Positions 12,061 through 23,425 of a DNA stretch of 64,000 nt are shown here, piece after piece (the stretch's first letter is position 1; the number at the start of each line of letters is the position of its first letter). The notes beneath the pieces were generated by a model. The model worked only from the letters and a program-made list of their open reading frames with translations. It was not told the origin of the DNA and did no database searches. Where the stretch lies: the NCBI GenBank assembly GCA_029891385.1, contig CM057233.1, positions 29,866,540 to 29,930,539 on the forward strand, read 5' to 3'. The stretch is from Erythroxylum novogranatense (Eukaryota > Streptophyta > Magnoliopsida > Malpighiales > Erythroxylaceae). Position numbers and translations under genes: made by a program.

Positions 12061-12078
12061 GAAATGGTGCCAAAAACA
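12061..12078 (-). other. Degraded tRNA-Asp-type primer binding site
   Basis: On the minus strand, directly after the 5' LTR end, the sequence is TGTTTTTGGCACCATTTC. The core TGGCACCATT equals the tRNA-Asp complement TGGCGCCGTT with both CpGs changed to CpA, typical of methylated-C decay. Confidence 0.6.
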
Positions 12079-13172
12079 TGTTGAGCAAGTTTTAATCTTA
12101 TAAAACTCTCAATATTTCGTAAGCATACAAGTCGTAGTATAATATATGTGTGTCGATCTTACAAGGAATTAGTGAACTAATTGAATCCTAATTCCTCCAA
12201 GGCCTAAAAGTGTAATTAAAATGAATATAGAAACTAAACAGAAAAGTAAACAATCAAATATGGAGTGATTGAAATGGGAATTCTAAATTAATGCAAGAAA
12301 TCAAATTTGAGCACCACCAATTGACAATTGAAATTAAAACAAGGAAGATTAACAAATTATGAGAAAGGAGATTTATCCTATCGTCAATGTTAACTTGGTC
12401 ACTTTTATGTTAATGTGGTACCAATCCCAGATTTTTGAATGGTTGATTAGTCTATATCAAGTTGTAATCACTAAATCCTAATTCATAAACCTTAATTAAG
12501 TTGAGTTATTGAATATGTGTTCTCTCGATTAAGAAAACAGCCCACAACCTGATTAGTTCTTAAGCATTCCAGTAAACAACTAGATCCTCACACGAGATCT
12601 CTCTCCGTTTAATTACATATTTGATTATTTACGTGGACTATTAGATCTTTTAACTCTCATTATCCAAGCTAATTATTTTTCATTTGTTTTACTCTCTTGA
12701 TTTATTACTGACATATGCAATTAAAACAAATAATCACAACACCCAACATCATTAACAGCAAAAGCAACTAAATTAATAGTAAATAAAGTATAAATCCCTA
12801 AAAGAAGTTAGAACATCCTTCAACCAAGGTCCATCGTCATCAACTGCATATAACACATCAAATGAATGAAATAAAATATAGAAAGAAGAAAAGATAACTT
12901 TGGAGGACTGGAGGATGAAGCAGTAGCAGAAGCTCCATCTTTTTCCTCTTTTTCTCTCTCTTCCTTAGTTTTTTTTTTTCCTAAAATGGCAAATGGAGGT
13001 TCTCATTAGGGTCTTTCTTTTTATTTTTTAGTCTTTTTTCCATTTAGGGTAAAAACTAGGGTCTAACCGAGCTTAAAAGTCTAAAACAACCCGTAAAAAA
13101 TTAAGTTCAGGAAGTCAGTCTTTATTTGTAATCGTGCAGGCCATGATTTTGTCCTTGGGTCCTCCACCGAGC
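12079..13172 (-). repeat. 5' LTR of the minus-strand Athila-like element, larger part
   Basis: It is homologous base for base, with substitutions and small gaps, to 5567-6650. It is interrupted at 13172 by the copia element and resumes at 27650. Its palindromes are decayed (about 13130-13155) compared with the other LTR. Confidence 0.88.
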
Positions 13173-13480
13173 TGTTGGACCAATGGTGGTTGACAAATTA
13201 AATCACTTTATGTTTTGATAATAATAAAATATCTAGAATTAGTTAAGAAATTATTTCAGGTATTTTGGGATTAATATTCAATAAAAGAATGGTGCAAATC
13301 AAGATGGGCAAGTGATTAATCATTGTGGAACCAAGATGGAAATTCTCTTAAAGCACTAATCTTTGATGGGCAAGATATTAATCATTAAAGAATCAAGATG
13401 GAACTTTCCTTATAAGTGCAAGAGACATTAATAATGAAGATTATAGAAGATTTGATTGGATATTATCGTTGAAGCCTACA

Positions 13481-13730
13481 TAAGTCGACTAGCACATCAT
13501 AAGTCGACTTATATATCAAGATCCGAACAACATAAGTCGACTAGAACAGCATAAGTCGACTAATATATCAAGATCTGTCATTACAAGTCGACTAATAGTC
13601 CATAAGTCGACTTATCGAAGACCACAAGTCGACTTACACTGCATAAGTCGACTTATAGAAGAGCGGAGATAAAATTTTACGAAAATAGTTGTCACAAGTC
13701 GACTTACACACCCTGACAAGTCGACTTATA
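13481..13730 (+). repeat. Array of ten GTCGAC-centred palindromes in the copia LTR
   Basis: The hexamer GTCGAC occurs ten times in 250 bp, most within AAGTCGACTT or a form one base away. Spacing is irregular, about 20 to 53 bp. The array ends about 120 bp before the TATA-like box. The 3' LTR copy (23733-23985) shows several decayed members. Confidence 0.92.
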
Positions 13731-14032
13731 AGTACAACAAACTTATTCTGACAAAGTCAATTAGCCACAAATGGAAAGGAGAATATCAAGGAACGGTCAT
13801 ATCAATTATGCAACGGCTAGAATATGTTCCAACAGCTATTTTCTTCTAAATATAAGAGTGGATGATCAAAGGAGAGTGTACCGAAATTCTACAAGTGAAA
13901 ATACTCTTCTATTGCTCCAAAATTTGCTCATTATTGTTCTTATCTTGTTACACAATTGTATTGAGCACTTGTTCTTTCATCTATATCTCATTTCTCTTAC
14001 ATTTGAGTGACGAGTGAAAAGGTCACTTGTGA

Positions 14033-14230
14033 GGTAGGATTTGTTCCGGAAGACAAATCATTTGTAAAGGTAGCTTGAGCCGGAAATCAAGTGGTGTTGG
14101 TAGGATTTTTGCCGGAAGACAAATCATTTGTAAAGGTAGCTTGAGCCGGAAATCAAGTGGTGTTGGTAGGATTTGTGCCAAAAAACAAATCGATTGTAAA
14201 GGTAGCTTGAGCCGGAAATCAAGTGGTATT
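14033..14230 (+). repeat. Threefold tandem repeat of about 64 bp in the copia 5' LTR
   Basis: Each unit contains a gtaggattt...ccgg phrase followed by gtagcttgagccggaaatca. Three copies stand head to tail; the matching array in the 3' LTR is at about 27200-27400. It lies downstream of the TATA-like box, so it would be in the transcript. Confidence 0.88.
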
Positions 14231-14476
14231 GTAAAAAGTTCACACTGAACTACAAAGTGTGCAATAAAGTGGTTTGCAAAATCCTAAGTGGGAGCTTAGG
14301 TAGAGGACGTAGGTCTTAGCATCGAACCTCTATAAAAACAGTGTTTGCTCTTCTTCCCAACTCTTTACATTTAGATTTGATTAAATTGTTTTTGTGTGAA
14401 TTAACTTATGATTTTATTGTAGAAAATTACAAAAAGCTTAAAGATCTATTCAACCCCCCTTCTAGATCGCTTACAA

Positions 14477-14489
14477 TTGGTATCAGAGC
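14477..14489 (+). other. Primer binding site (initiator-Met tRNA type), copia element
   Basis: TTGGTATCAGAGC starts two bases after the 5' LTR end; TGGTATCAGAGC is the standard plant initiator-Met tRNA complement. Confidence 0.92.
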
Positions 14490-14503
14490 AGAAGTATCCA
14501 GGG

Positions 14504-16400
14504 ATGACACACAATAATCTAGCGGAAGAAGGTAACACCAATAATCGCCCTCCTTTGTTTAATGGTTCTAACTATTCTTCTTGGAAAAATCCTATGAAGT
14601 ATCACATTATAAGTGAGGGAGTAGAATATTGGAAGATCATCATCTTTGGTCCACAAGCACCGTTGAAAGAAAATGGTGAATTAAAAACGGAGCTGGAGTA
14701 CGACGACAATGATTGGAAGCAAGCCTACATCAACGCGAAAGCTATGAAACTGATATATTATGCTCTCACGGTTGAGGAAAGAAATCGAGTAAACTCCTGT
14801 ACTAGTGCTAAAGAAATGTGGGAAAGACTTCACATCACTCATGAAGGAACCAATCAAGTCCGAGAGACAAAGATCAACATGCTTCTTCACGACTATGAAA
14901 TGTTTGTCATGAAGGAAGGTGAGTCTATTTCCACTATGATTGATCGTTTTGCAGAAATCATAAATGAATTAGGAAACCTCGGAAAGCATATGACGGATAG
15001 GAAAAAGGTGAAGAAGATTTTTCGCTCACTACCGAAAGAATGAGACTCTCAAGTCACCGCTATTATGGAGTCTAAAGATCTCAATCGATTGGAATTCAAT
15101 GCGTTGGTGGGATCATTCATAAACTATGAGATCATTCTCAAATCAAGAGGAGGTAGAGGTAAGTCATAAAAATCAATTGCTTTTAAAGCTAACACTTCTT
15201 TTGTGGATGAAAGTGATAAAAAAATTAGATGAGGAGGAAGAAGATGAAGAGCTAGCAATGTATGCTAGAAACTTGAGAAAATTCAAGGGACTACTAAAAA
15301 ATAGGAAGAGAGAATTACGTGGTGAAAGAAATGACAAGTATGACAAAGGGAAAAAGAAAGCTAACCTAGTAGTCACTTGGAGTGATGATAAAGAAGCATA
15401 CCTAAGTAATGATGAAAACAACTTAACACTTACGGCAAATAGCTCCTCAACAAGTGATGATGAAGATGAGGTAACTTTAATTGATCAAGATCTTATAGAT
15501 TCTTTTAATACTTTACAAATCGATTTTGAAGAAGCTATTGAAATCAACAAGAAATTGAGAAAGAAAATAAGAGAGCTAGTTGCTGAAAATAGTGTCTTGC
15601 ATGAGATTATTGATGATTTAGATTGCACTAAAGAAGATCATTCCGCATGCCTTGCTGAAAAAAAAATCTTACTTGTGAGCTTGATAGACTTAGAAAGGAA
15701 TTTTCTTATGTGGTTGAAAAATTTACTGGTGGGAATGAAAAGTTTGAAAAGATGTTATCTTTACAAAGATATTCAATTTCTAAACATGGTTTAGGATATG
15801 ATCCGTTTGATAGAGATTGTTCTTTAATTTCTAAATTTACTAAAGATGGAAAAGTTGCAAAATGTGGCAAATGCTTGAAAGATGGTCATATAGAAATTGC
15901 TTGTAAAAGTATTAGAAGATGTATTAATGTGAAGAAAATCTGGATGGTAAAAGGTTCAACACCTCCTAATATGGTTTATATGACTAACCAAAATGGACCC
16001 AAAATAGATTGGGTACCAATGAGAAGAAAGAATGTTTCAGTTATAGGTACAAACAAGGAATGGAAATCCACCAAGCACATGGTACATTGATAGTGGATGT
16101 TCAAGGCACATGAGTGGAGACAAGAACTTATTTGTAGAAATCAAACCGAAGAATCAGGGGTATGTCACTTTTGGAGACAACAACAAAGGTAAAGTCTTTG
16201 GTATTGGTAAAGTGGGTAAGGAACCTTTGCCTACCATTGACAATGTATTGCTTGTTGATGGCTTGAAACATAATTTGTTAAGTGTTTCTCAATTATGTGA
16301 TATGAATTTTAATGTGACTTTTGAATCATCTCATTGTATGGTTAAGAAAGATGAAAATGTTGCTTTTATTGGTTTGAAACATGGAAATACATATTGTTGA
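14504..16400 (+). pseudogene. copia (SIRE-like) gag and protease, broken by stops and frameshifts
   Basis: From ATG 14504 the frame reads PPLFNGSNYSSWKNPMKYHI, a typical copia gag start, then a UBN2-type gag region to TGA 15041-15043, where RSLPKEW is expected (TGG changed to TGA). The frame shifts in an A7 run (about 15219-15226) and again in an A9 run (about 15657-15665). A CCHC zinc knuckle CGKCLKDGHIEIAC lies at 15863-15903. After another shift the protease start WYIDSGCSRHMSG has its DSG at 16089-16097, followed by [19 protein letters not shown]. The frame ends at 16400 in the pre-integrase segment. An acidic, Glu/Asp-rich linker (about 15230-15500) is usual for SIRE. It cannot make a working polyprotein. 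Confidence 0.88.
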
Positions 16401-16981
16401 TTTACATGATGATATTTCTTTTAATGAAAAGTGTTTGTGAATATTAAATTGAAACTAGGTATGTTTGATGTAAATTCCACTGGTTAAATTTGTTTTTGGC
16501 TACATTCAGTAATCTATCAAATGGTCAAATTATGAGACAAATATGCAATTACATCTGAAGATTCCATCATCATGATTTACACTTAGGTTGAAATGTGACT
16601 GATTTGAAGTTTTGACACATTCTAGTCGACTAATGAGTGTATAAGTCGACAAATTGGTAACAAGTCTAGTAACAAGTCGACTTATGTGGGTCAATAAGTC
16701 GACCTATGATATGCACAACCTTTGGAATGAAGAAATTTAAGGATAGTCGACTCATAAAGATCGACAAGTTGATGCACAACACCGTATGCTCAAGAAGATT
16801 TTTAATAAGTTAGGTTGTAGGCATGATGATTCTTCATCATGATGTGTATTGCCTTTCGCCTCGACCAACATTTCTTCTTATGCTTTTTCAAGTGCGTGTG
16901 GTGCTTCTTATGACTTCTGATATTTGTATTAATTGTTGGATTGTTATGTTATGTAAAGACTTTGCATTTTCTTTGTGTTTG
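16401..16981 (+). other. Non-coding remainder of the copia internal region, left of the nested element
   Basis: Stops interrupt all frames; a decayed gag-pre-integrase trace may persist to about 16560. Five more GTCGAC sites occur between 16620 and 16770, like those in the LTR. No integrase or reverse-transcriptase motif is seen. Confidence 0.6.
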
Positions 16982-19090
16982 TGATTAAACCCAAGTTTAT
17001 CATATAAATTGACTACACTTTCATGGCTGTTAATGTACTTTTTGACTCTTAATTCGTGATTTTGTGCTTAAATTAGTCCCCTTGCGGTGAGCTTATGTTT
17101 TATGCAATTTGTTAGTAAAATTGTGCAAATTGACATTGATTGCATTATAATTTTTCCAAGGACAATTGATACTGCAAATTGTTATTTTATATTGCAGGAG
17201 AAAAAGGAGTCAAAATATCATAAAGTCAACAGGCCAGATTCGTTAGTCGCAACGAACGAGACAACGAACAGCCGTTAGTCGCAACGAACGAGACAACGAA
17301 CGAACTGTTAGTCGCAACGAACAAGCTGTTAGTCGCAACGAACCAACACGCCCATTCGTCGCGACGAATTAATTAGGCATAATTAATTCTTTGCGACGAG
17401 TGACCATTTTTATGCGTCGCGACGAACTTTATTCATTAGTCGCGACGAATGTCGGATACTCGACCCAAAAAATAGAAATTTTGTCTCACTGTGCGACTCG
17501 GCCCGTGACCCATCCTTTAAATACTGCCGAATTAGGTTATCGAGGGATTATTCGACTTCGCACAGGGACAAAACAAACAAGGAGAGAGACCGACGAAGAG
17601 AAGAGAGGAGAGAGGGACGAGCGTAGAGAGAAAAGAGATGAGCGGTGTAAATGTCGCCGCCTGTGGTTTCTTCGGGGTTCCTGGGATTTTATGTTTATAT
17701 TGTTTTTTATCTATTGTTGTTTGCGTACCGTAGTCCACCGTAGATCGCTTGGATTCATCGCGAGTTGCGGTTCGTCGGCGTTGATGTGTGGTTAGCGCCC
17801 TTCCTCTTGACGATACACACCGATGGTCGGAGTTTACCGGCGCCAAAGGGAGTAGCTTAATCTATAGTTTGCTATGATTTATGAATATGCCTTAGTCGAG
17901 GGTTTATAAATTGTAGTGATGCTATTGATTAAAGCTCAATCAAATGTTTGGACATTTGTTGTGTTGTTTGGATTACTAGTTTACATTGTCACGTTTTTAA
18001 CTACATTGTTGTGAATAGCCGAGTTGGGGTTTATTGCTTTGTAGTTAGATTTTGCTTGATTATAGTTTAATTAAGCAGTGAACAATGTAATATGTTATGG
18101 CTTTGTTTATGTAGAACCTTGTGCTTAAATATATGAAGTCTCATATATGTTCACTTGTGATCTTGTTAATTCTCTTTTATCTGCCTAGTTGTGTTAAATA
18201 TTGAGTTGATGCTAGATTGCATTTGACCACTTGCATTAACATGTCCATTGCATACACTAAGGTTTTTAACAAGTTTTAATTAATCGAGTTGATTAATTGA
18301 TTCATTGGACTTAACGAGTTGTTAAGGTTGAGCTTTCGGAAACTTAGTGATTTCTAATCCACGCCCATACTAAGATGTTTTTAACAAGGTTTTAAGCAAT
18401 GTAGTTCATTGATTAGAACCTTGGACTTAAAGAATCCTTTAAGGTTCTAGGGCTCAATAGCACCTAATGGGGTATTGAGACATGGACTCTAGAGTGACAG
18501 AGTTCATTAATCAAGACCCGGACTTAAAGATAATTCTTTAAGGTTTACCATTCAAACTTAGTAATTTCTAATCCTGTCCGACTAAGATGCACTTAACGAG
18601 ATCTTGAGCAATGGAGTTCATTGATCAAGATCTCGGACTTAAAGAGTCCTCTAATGTTCTGAGGCTTAAGAGCACTCAATGGGGTCTAAAGAGATGGAGT
18701 CGCGAGTGACAGGATTCCATTGATCGAAACCCTGAACTTAGAGATAGCCCTTTAAGGTTTACTATTCACACTTAGTTTTGAACTATGATAGCCAAAACTC
18801 ATTTTCAAGAGGATTCTATCTTTTGTTTTACTCTTTTTATTTTCTATTTCCAAAAACCCAAAAATACTTTTTGCATGCATTTTAGTTTATTAATGTTTTC
18901 AAAATCAAAACGCCCTTTTCCTTGCTAATTTCACTTGCATTGAATGACATATAGACTAGCTTAGGTCCATTTCATTAGGTTCCTTTAAGAGACGACCCGA
19001 GGTTGCATCCTATGCTGCAATCCTTGGTATAGATTATTTTTGACCGGTTTCCAAGGATCGATTCTAGGATCGAACGATAAGCCGCGATCA
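16982..19090 (+). repeat. 5' LTR of the nested Athila-like element
   Basis: It contains a palindrome-rich block (about 17235-17450) with gttagtcgcaacgaac repeats and CGTCGCGACG decamers, a TATA-like tttaaatact at about 17516, and a chain of degenerate 100-200-bp units around 18240-18780 sharing gacttaaaga, ttaaggtt and gttcattgat phrases. Reading frames in it (such as 17391-17795) are not genes. Confidence 0.9.
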
Positions 19091-19093
19091 AAT

Positions 19094-19111
19094 TGGCGCC
19101 GTTGCCGGGGA
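19094..19111 (+). other. Primer binding site, tRNA-Asp type (nested Athila-like element)
   Basis: TGGCGCCGTTGCCGGGGA is an exact complement of the 3' end of plant tRNA-Asp and begins three bases after the LTR. This primer is characteristic of the Athila group. Confidence 0.93.
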
Positions 19112-20966
19112 ACCAAGATGTGGTTCTTTAAGTTTGCTTTTTGCCATTTGTTGCTACATGAAGTTAGGTGTCTTTTCTTTTAGGTTGCATTCTAAATAGT
19201 TTAGTTGCATTTGCATCGTTAGTTAGTATTTTGCAGATTACACCTTTTATGGAAGTTCACTGAGGCTAACTCTTATTTTTCTGTGACCAACATTTCAGGT
19301 GAATCTGGATTAGTGGAGGCCGACATGGACGTGGGACTGGATGAAGTTATTTCGCCACACCATGGCCATTGTCGAAGGTTAACCAGGCAAATTCAAGACC
19401 TCCATAACTCCCAGGTTGTTTCGTTCCTTCACTTGTTTACTCACTTATGCCTTATGATTGCTTGTGACTTATATTGGTGCATTAGTTTGTTAAGTAAGTG
19501 TCGGGAGGAGCAACCTCGATGAGAAAATAGCTTAGCTTTTAGTTTAATTAGTATCTTTTCAATTCAATAAAGTCCCTTTGAGTTCGCCTCCGCCTTCCTT
19601 ACATTGTGTTGAATTGCCCTGTGCTCTATTTCTTCTTGCTTAACATTGAGGACAATGTGTTGATTAAGTGTGGGGGCTGTGCATGCTGTTTGAGGAGTGT
19701 GTTAGCCAATTTTGCATTATGCTTTACATCTTCGACTTGGGTATTATCTTTGTCATTCGTTGATTCCTCGTCATGACGAGCATAACGCACGCCACGACGA
19801 GGGTGATTAATTTAATGCGCTGTCATGACGTAGGATCGCAGCGCTACCGCGACGTTACCTTTTGCTATAACGACATTTTTGTTTAACTTGTTTTCTCAAT
19901 TCAAACTTTCTCCACACTAGTCTTTTGTTACTGCTGTTTGCAAAGATTTTATAAGTTTCAAGGTGGTTCTTGAGTTTTTTGAGAATACCTTCCATTTCTT
20001 TGATGATAGCTGGACTTGACAAAATTTTACTTTTGATGTTTTCGAAACAAATTGAATGGAAGCATGCTAATAAAGTAGCATTTTAAGTTTTTGAGACTTG
20101 AGATTGCTCATTGAGAAACTACCCTTGTTGGAAGGATATTTGAGCCAAATTTTTTCTATCTTTGTGTGTATCTCCTTCTCTCATACTTCTCTAGAACTTG
20201 TTTTAACTCTTACTCGAGGTTTGATGGACTTGAATTTTGTTGATATGATAGAGGCGTTCTTTCTTCAAACTCTTTTCCCCAAACACAGTCCCTTAAACAC
20301 TTTTCCATTGCTAGCCCCTTGAGCCTTATTTGTTATGAGCACTTGCATGCATATTTCCGTGATGTCATTAGTTATTTACATTCACCTTTATGTTCAAAAA
20401 AAAAAGAAAAAAAAAGAAAAAAGTGTGTGTGTCCCAAAAAGGGACATTGTCTATAAAAAAAACGCGAAAGGTGTGTTTTGTTTATACAAGTGTTATATGT
20501 ATGTGCTAGTGTTTAGTTTTTCAATTCAATTGTTGGCATCGGTTTTAAAGTTAGTGCATGTGCTCATACTATCCTTTCATCCATTTCATCCATTCATTTA
20601 GCCTTCCGCACATTACAACCCCGAAAAGACCTCTTGATTTTCAAAATGATAGTTCTTGTAGTGGAGAAATAGAATTGACACAAGCTTATGGTAGAAGATG
20701 ACTTAAGCAGATTGAGAGAAAATGTCCCTAAATACAAGTGAGATGAGCGCAAACACTTTACCCTGAGTGATTCTCTTCTGTTCAATCTCTTGTACTTGAA
20801 TTCTTTCAGTGTTTGTTTTATTAGCACTCTTTTAATTTCTTTGAGATTGAATTTCGAAAAAGTGAATTGCGTTAATCTCCTTTTATTGTTTAGAGCATGG
20901 GTGGATTTCTCTTTTACTCCTGTATCTTTTTGATTCTTGTAAACTTTTTCCAGGAGTACAAAGGTC
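19112..20966 (+). other. Non-coding internal region of the nested Athila-like element
   Basis: No gag, protease or pol motif is seen. A polypurine-like attaagtgtgggggctg at about 19660-19676 precedes the true tract by 1.3 kb. Palindromes of the CTCGTCATGACGAG kind occur near 19767-19790. An A-rich stretch lies at 20396-20422. Short frames (19283-19522, 20335-20601) lack any known domain. Confidence 0.65.
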
Positions 20967-20981
20967 TAAGTGTGGGGGAAT
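20967..20981 (+). other. Polypurine tract of the nested Athila-like element
   Basis: aagtgtgggggaatt directly precedes the 3' LTR start at 20982. Confidence 0.85.
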
Positions 20982-23131
20982 TGATTGAACCCAAGTTTAT
21001 CATATAAATTGGCTACACTTTCATGGTCATTAATGTACTTTTGACTCTTAATTCGTGATTTTGTGCTTAAATTAGTCCTTACGGTGAGCTTATGTTTTAT
21101 GCAATTTGTTAGTAAAATTGTGCAAATTGACATTGATTGCATTATAATTTTCCAAGGACAATTGATACTGCAAATTGTTATTTTATATTGCGGGAGAAAA
21201 GGAGTCAAAATATCATAAAGTCAATAGGCCGATTCGTTAGTCATGCAACGAACGAGACAACGAATAGTCGTTAGTCGTGACGAACAGCCGTTAGTCGCGA
21301 ACGAGCGATCGTTAGTCGCAACGAACGAGACAACGAACTAATCGTTAGTCGAACGAACGAGTTGTTAGTTTAACGAACCAACGACGTTTATTTCGTCGCG
21401 TATTTAATTAATTAGGCATAATTAATTCGTTGCGACGAGTGACCATTTTTATGCGTCGCGACGAACTTTATTCATTAGTCGCGACGAATGTCGGATACCC
21501 GACCCAAAAAATAGAAATTTTGTCTCACTGTGCGACCCGGCCCGCGACCCATCCTTTAAATACTGCCGAATTAGGTTATCGAGGGATTATTCGACTTCGC
21601 ACAGGGACAAAACAAACAAGGAGAGAGACCGACGAAGAGAAGAGAGGAGAGAGGGACGAGCGTAGAGAGAAAAGAGAGGAGCGGTGGTCGTCGCCGCCCA
21701 GGGTTCCCTTCGGGGTTCCCTGGGATTTTATGTTTATATTGTTTTTTTTATATGTTGTTGTTTGCAGCCATAGTCCACCGTAGATCGCTTGGATTCATCG
21801 CGAGTTGCGGTTCGTCCGGCGTTGATGTGTGGTTAGGCGTCCCTTCCTCTTGACGATACACAGTGATGGCTGGAGTTTATCGAGCGCCAAAGGGAGTAGC
21901 TTAATCTATAGTTTGCTATGATTTATGAATATGTCTTAGTCGAGGGTTTATAAATTGTAGTGATGCTATTGATTAAAGCTCAATCAAATGTTTGGACATT
22001 TGTTGTGTTGTTTGGATTACTAGTTTACATTGTCACGTTTTTAACTACATTGTTGTGAACAGCCGAGTTGGGGTTTATTGCTTTGTAGTTAGATTTTGCT
22101 TGATTATAGTTTAATTAAGCAGTGAACAATGTAATATGTTATGGCTTTGTTTATATAGAACCTTGTGCTTAAATATATGAAGTCTCATATATGTTCACTT
22201 GTGATCTTGTTAATTCTCTTTTATCTGCCTAGTTGTGTTAGATATTGAGTTGATGCTAGATTGCATTTGACCACTTGCATTAACATGTCCATTGCATACA
22301 CTAAGGTTTTTAACAAGTTTTAATTAATCGAGTTGATTAATTGATTCATTGGACTTAACGAGTTGTTAAGGTTGAGCTTTCGGAAACTTAGTGATTTCTA
22401 ATCCACGCCCATACTAAGATGTTTTTAACAAGGTTTTAAGCAATGTAGTTCATTGATTAGAACCTTGGACTTAAAGAATCCTTTAAGGTTCTAGGCTCAA
22501 TAGCACCTAATGGGGTCTTGAGACATGGACTCTAGAGTGACAGAGTTCATTAATCAAGACCACGGACTTAAAGATAATTCTTTAAGGTTTACCATTCAAA
22601 CTTAGTAATTTCTAATCTCGTCCAACTAAGATGACTTAACGAGATCTTGAGCAATGGAGTTCATTGATCAAGATCTCGGACTTAAAGAGTCCTCTAATGT
22701 TCTGAGGCTTAAAAGCACTCAATGGGGTCTAAAGAGATGGAGTCGCGAGTGACAGGATTCCATTGATCGAAACCCTGAACTTAGAGATAGCCCTTTAAGG
22801 TTTACTATTCACACTTAATTTTGAACTGTGATAGCCAAAACTCATTTTCAAGAGGATTCTATCTTTTGTTTTACTCTTTTTATTTTCTATTTCCAAAACC
22901 AAAAATACTTTTTGCATGCATTTTAGTTTATTAATGTTTTCAAAATCAAAACGCCCTTTTCCTTGCTAATTTCACTTGCATTGAATGACATATAGACTAG
23001 CTTAGGTCCATTTCATTAGGTTCCTTTGAGAGACGACCCGAGGTTGCATCCTATGCTGCAATCCTTGGTATAGATTATTTTTGACCGGTTTCCAAGGATC
23101 GATTCTAGGATCGAACGACGAGCCGCGATCA
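20982..23131 (+). repeat. 3' LTR of the nested Athila-like element
   Basis: It is homologous over its length to 16982-19090, differing mainly in the palindrome block (21236-21490) and by scattered small changes. It ends GCCGCGATCA. Confidence 0.9.
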
Positions 23132-23186
23132 GTTTGCTTATGAACTGCCATTGCGACTATTTTTTATATTAGTTTTTGATTATGAC

Positions 23187-23425
23187 AAAAAGGGGGAGTA
23201 ATATTGGAAATTGATAATTGGTATCCTTTAGTCACAGTCATTTGATTGAGGGGGAGTGTGTTTGATTTGCGACTATCTTGATTTCTATTGAATTCATTGG
23301 TTTATTAATTAAGGGGGAGACAAACTAACCATCGAGACAAGGGATTAAAAACCTTGATCAAGTTTCTTATTTTTCAAATTCTTTTCAATTTCTAAATATT
23401 TTGTCATTATCAAAAAGGGGGAGAT
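23187..23425 (+). other. Four polypurine-tract-like motifs before the copia 3' LTR
   Basis: aaaaagggggag (23187-23198), gagggggag (23249-23256), aagggggaga (23311-23320) and the LTR-adjacent aaaaagggggagat (23412-23425). Only the last abuts the LTR. Repeated PPT-like motifs are known in SIRE-type elements. Confidence 0.85.

Larger units (their letters stand above)
13173..14475 (+). repeat. 5' LTR of the copia element
   Basis: The LTR begins TGTTGGACCAATGG and ends CGCTTACA. It contains the GTCGAC palindrome array (13481-13730), a TATA-like aaatataagag at about 13848-13858, and a threefold tandem repeat of about 64 bp (14033-14230). It is nearly identical to the 3' LTR, which points to a recent insertion relative to its Athila host. 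Confidence 0.93.
16982..23131 (+). mobile_element. Coding-less Athila-like LTR element nested in the copia element
   Basis: TGATTA/TGATTG...CGATCA LTRs at 16982-19090 (2109 bp) and 20982-23131 (2150 bp) flank 1891 bp of internal DNA. The target duplication is gtttg on both sides (16977-16981, 23132-23136). A perfect tRNA-Asp-type primer site and an AAGTGTGGGGGAAT polypurine tract are present. The internal DNA has no gag, protease or pol, but its 3' part (about 19920-20981) is homologous to the tail of the plus-strand Athila-like element (about 43230-44298). It is therefore a deletion derivative that would need all proteins in trans. The two LTRs are very similar, so the insertion is young. 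Confidence 0.92.

Noticed and set aside
13481..13730. GTCGAC array as a CRISPR array
   Set aside because: The repeats are 8-12-bp palindromes with irregular spacing inside a retrotransposon LTR of a plant genome; there are no cas genes and no uniform repeat/spacer structure.
17391..17846. Arg/Glu-rich frames on both strands (also 21430-21783)
   Set aside because: They lie within the LTRs of the nested element and differ by frameshift between the two LTR copies; they are by-products of the GA-rich leader.
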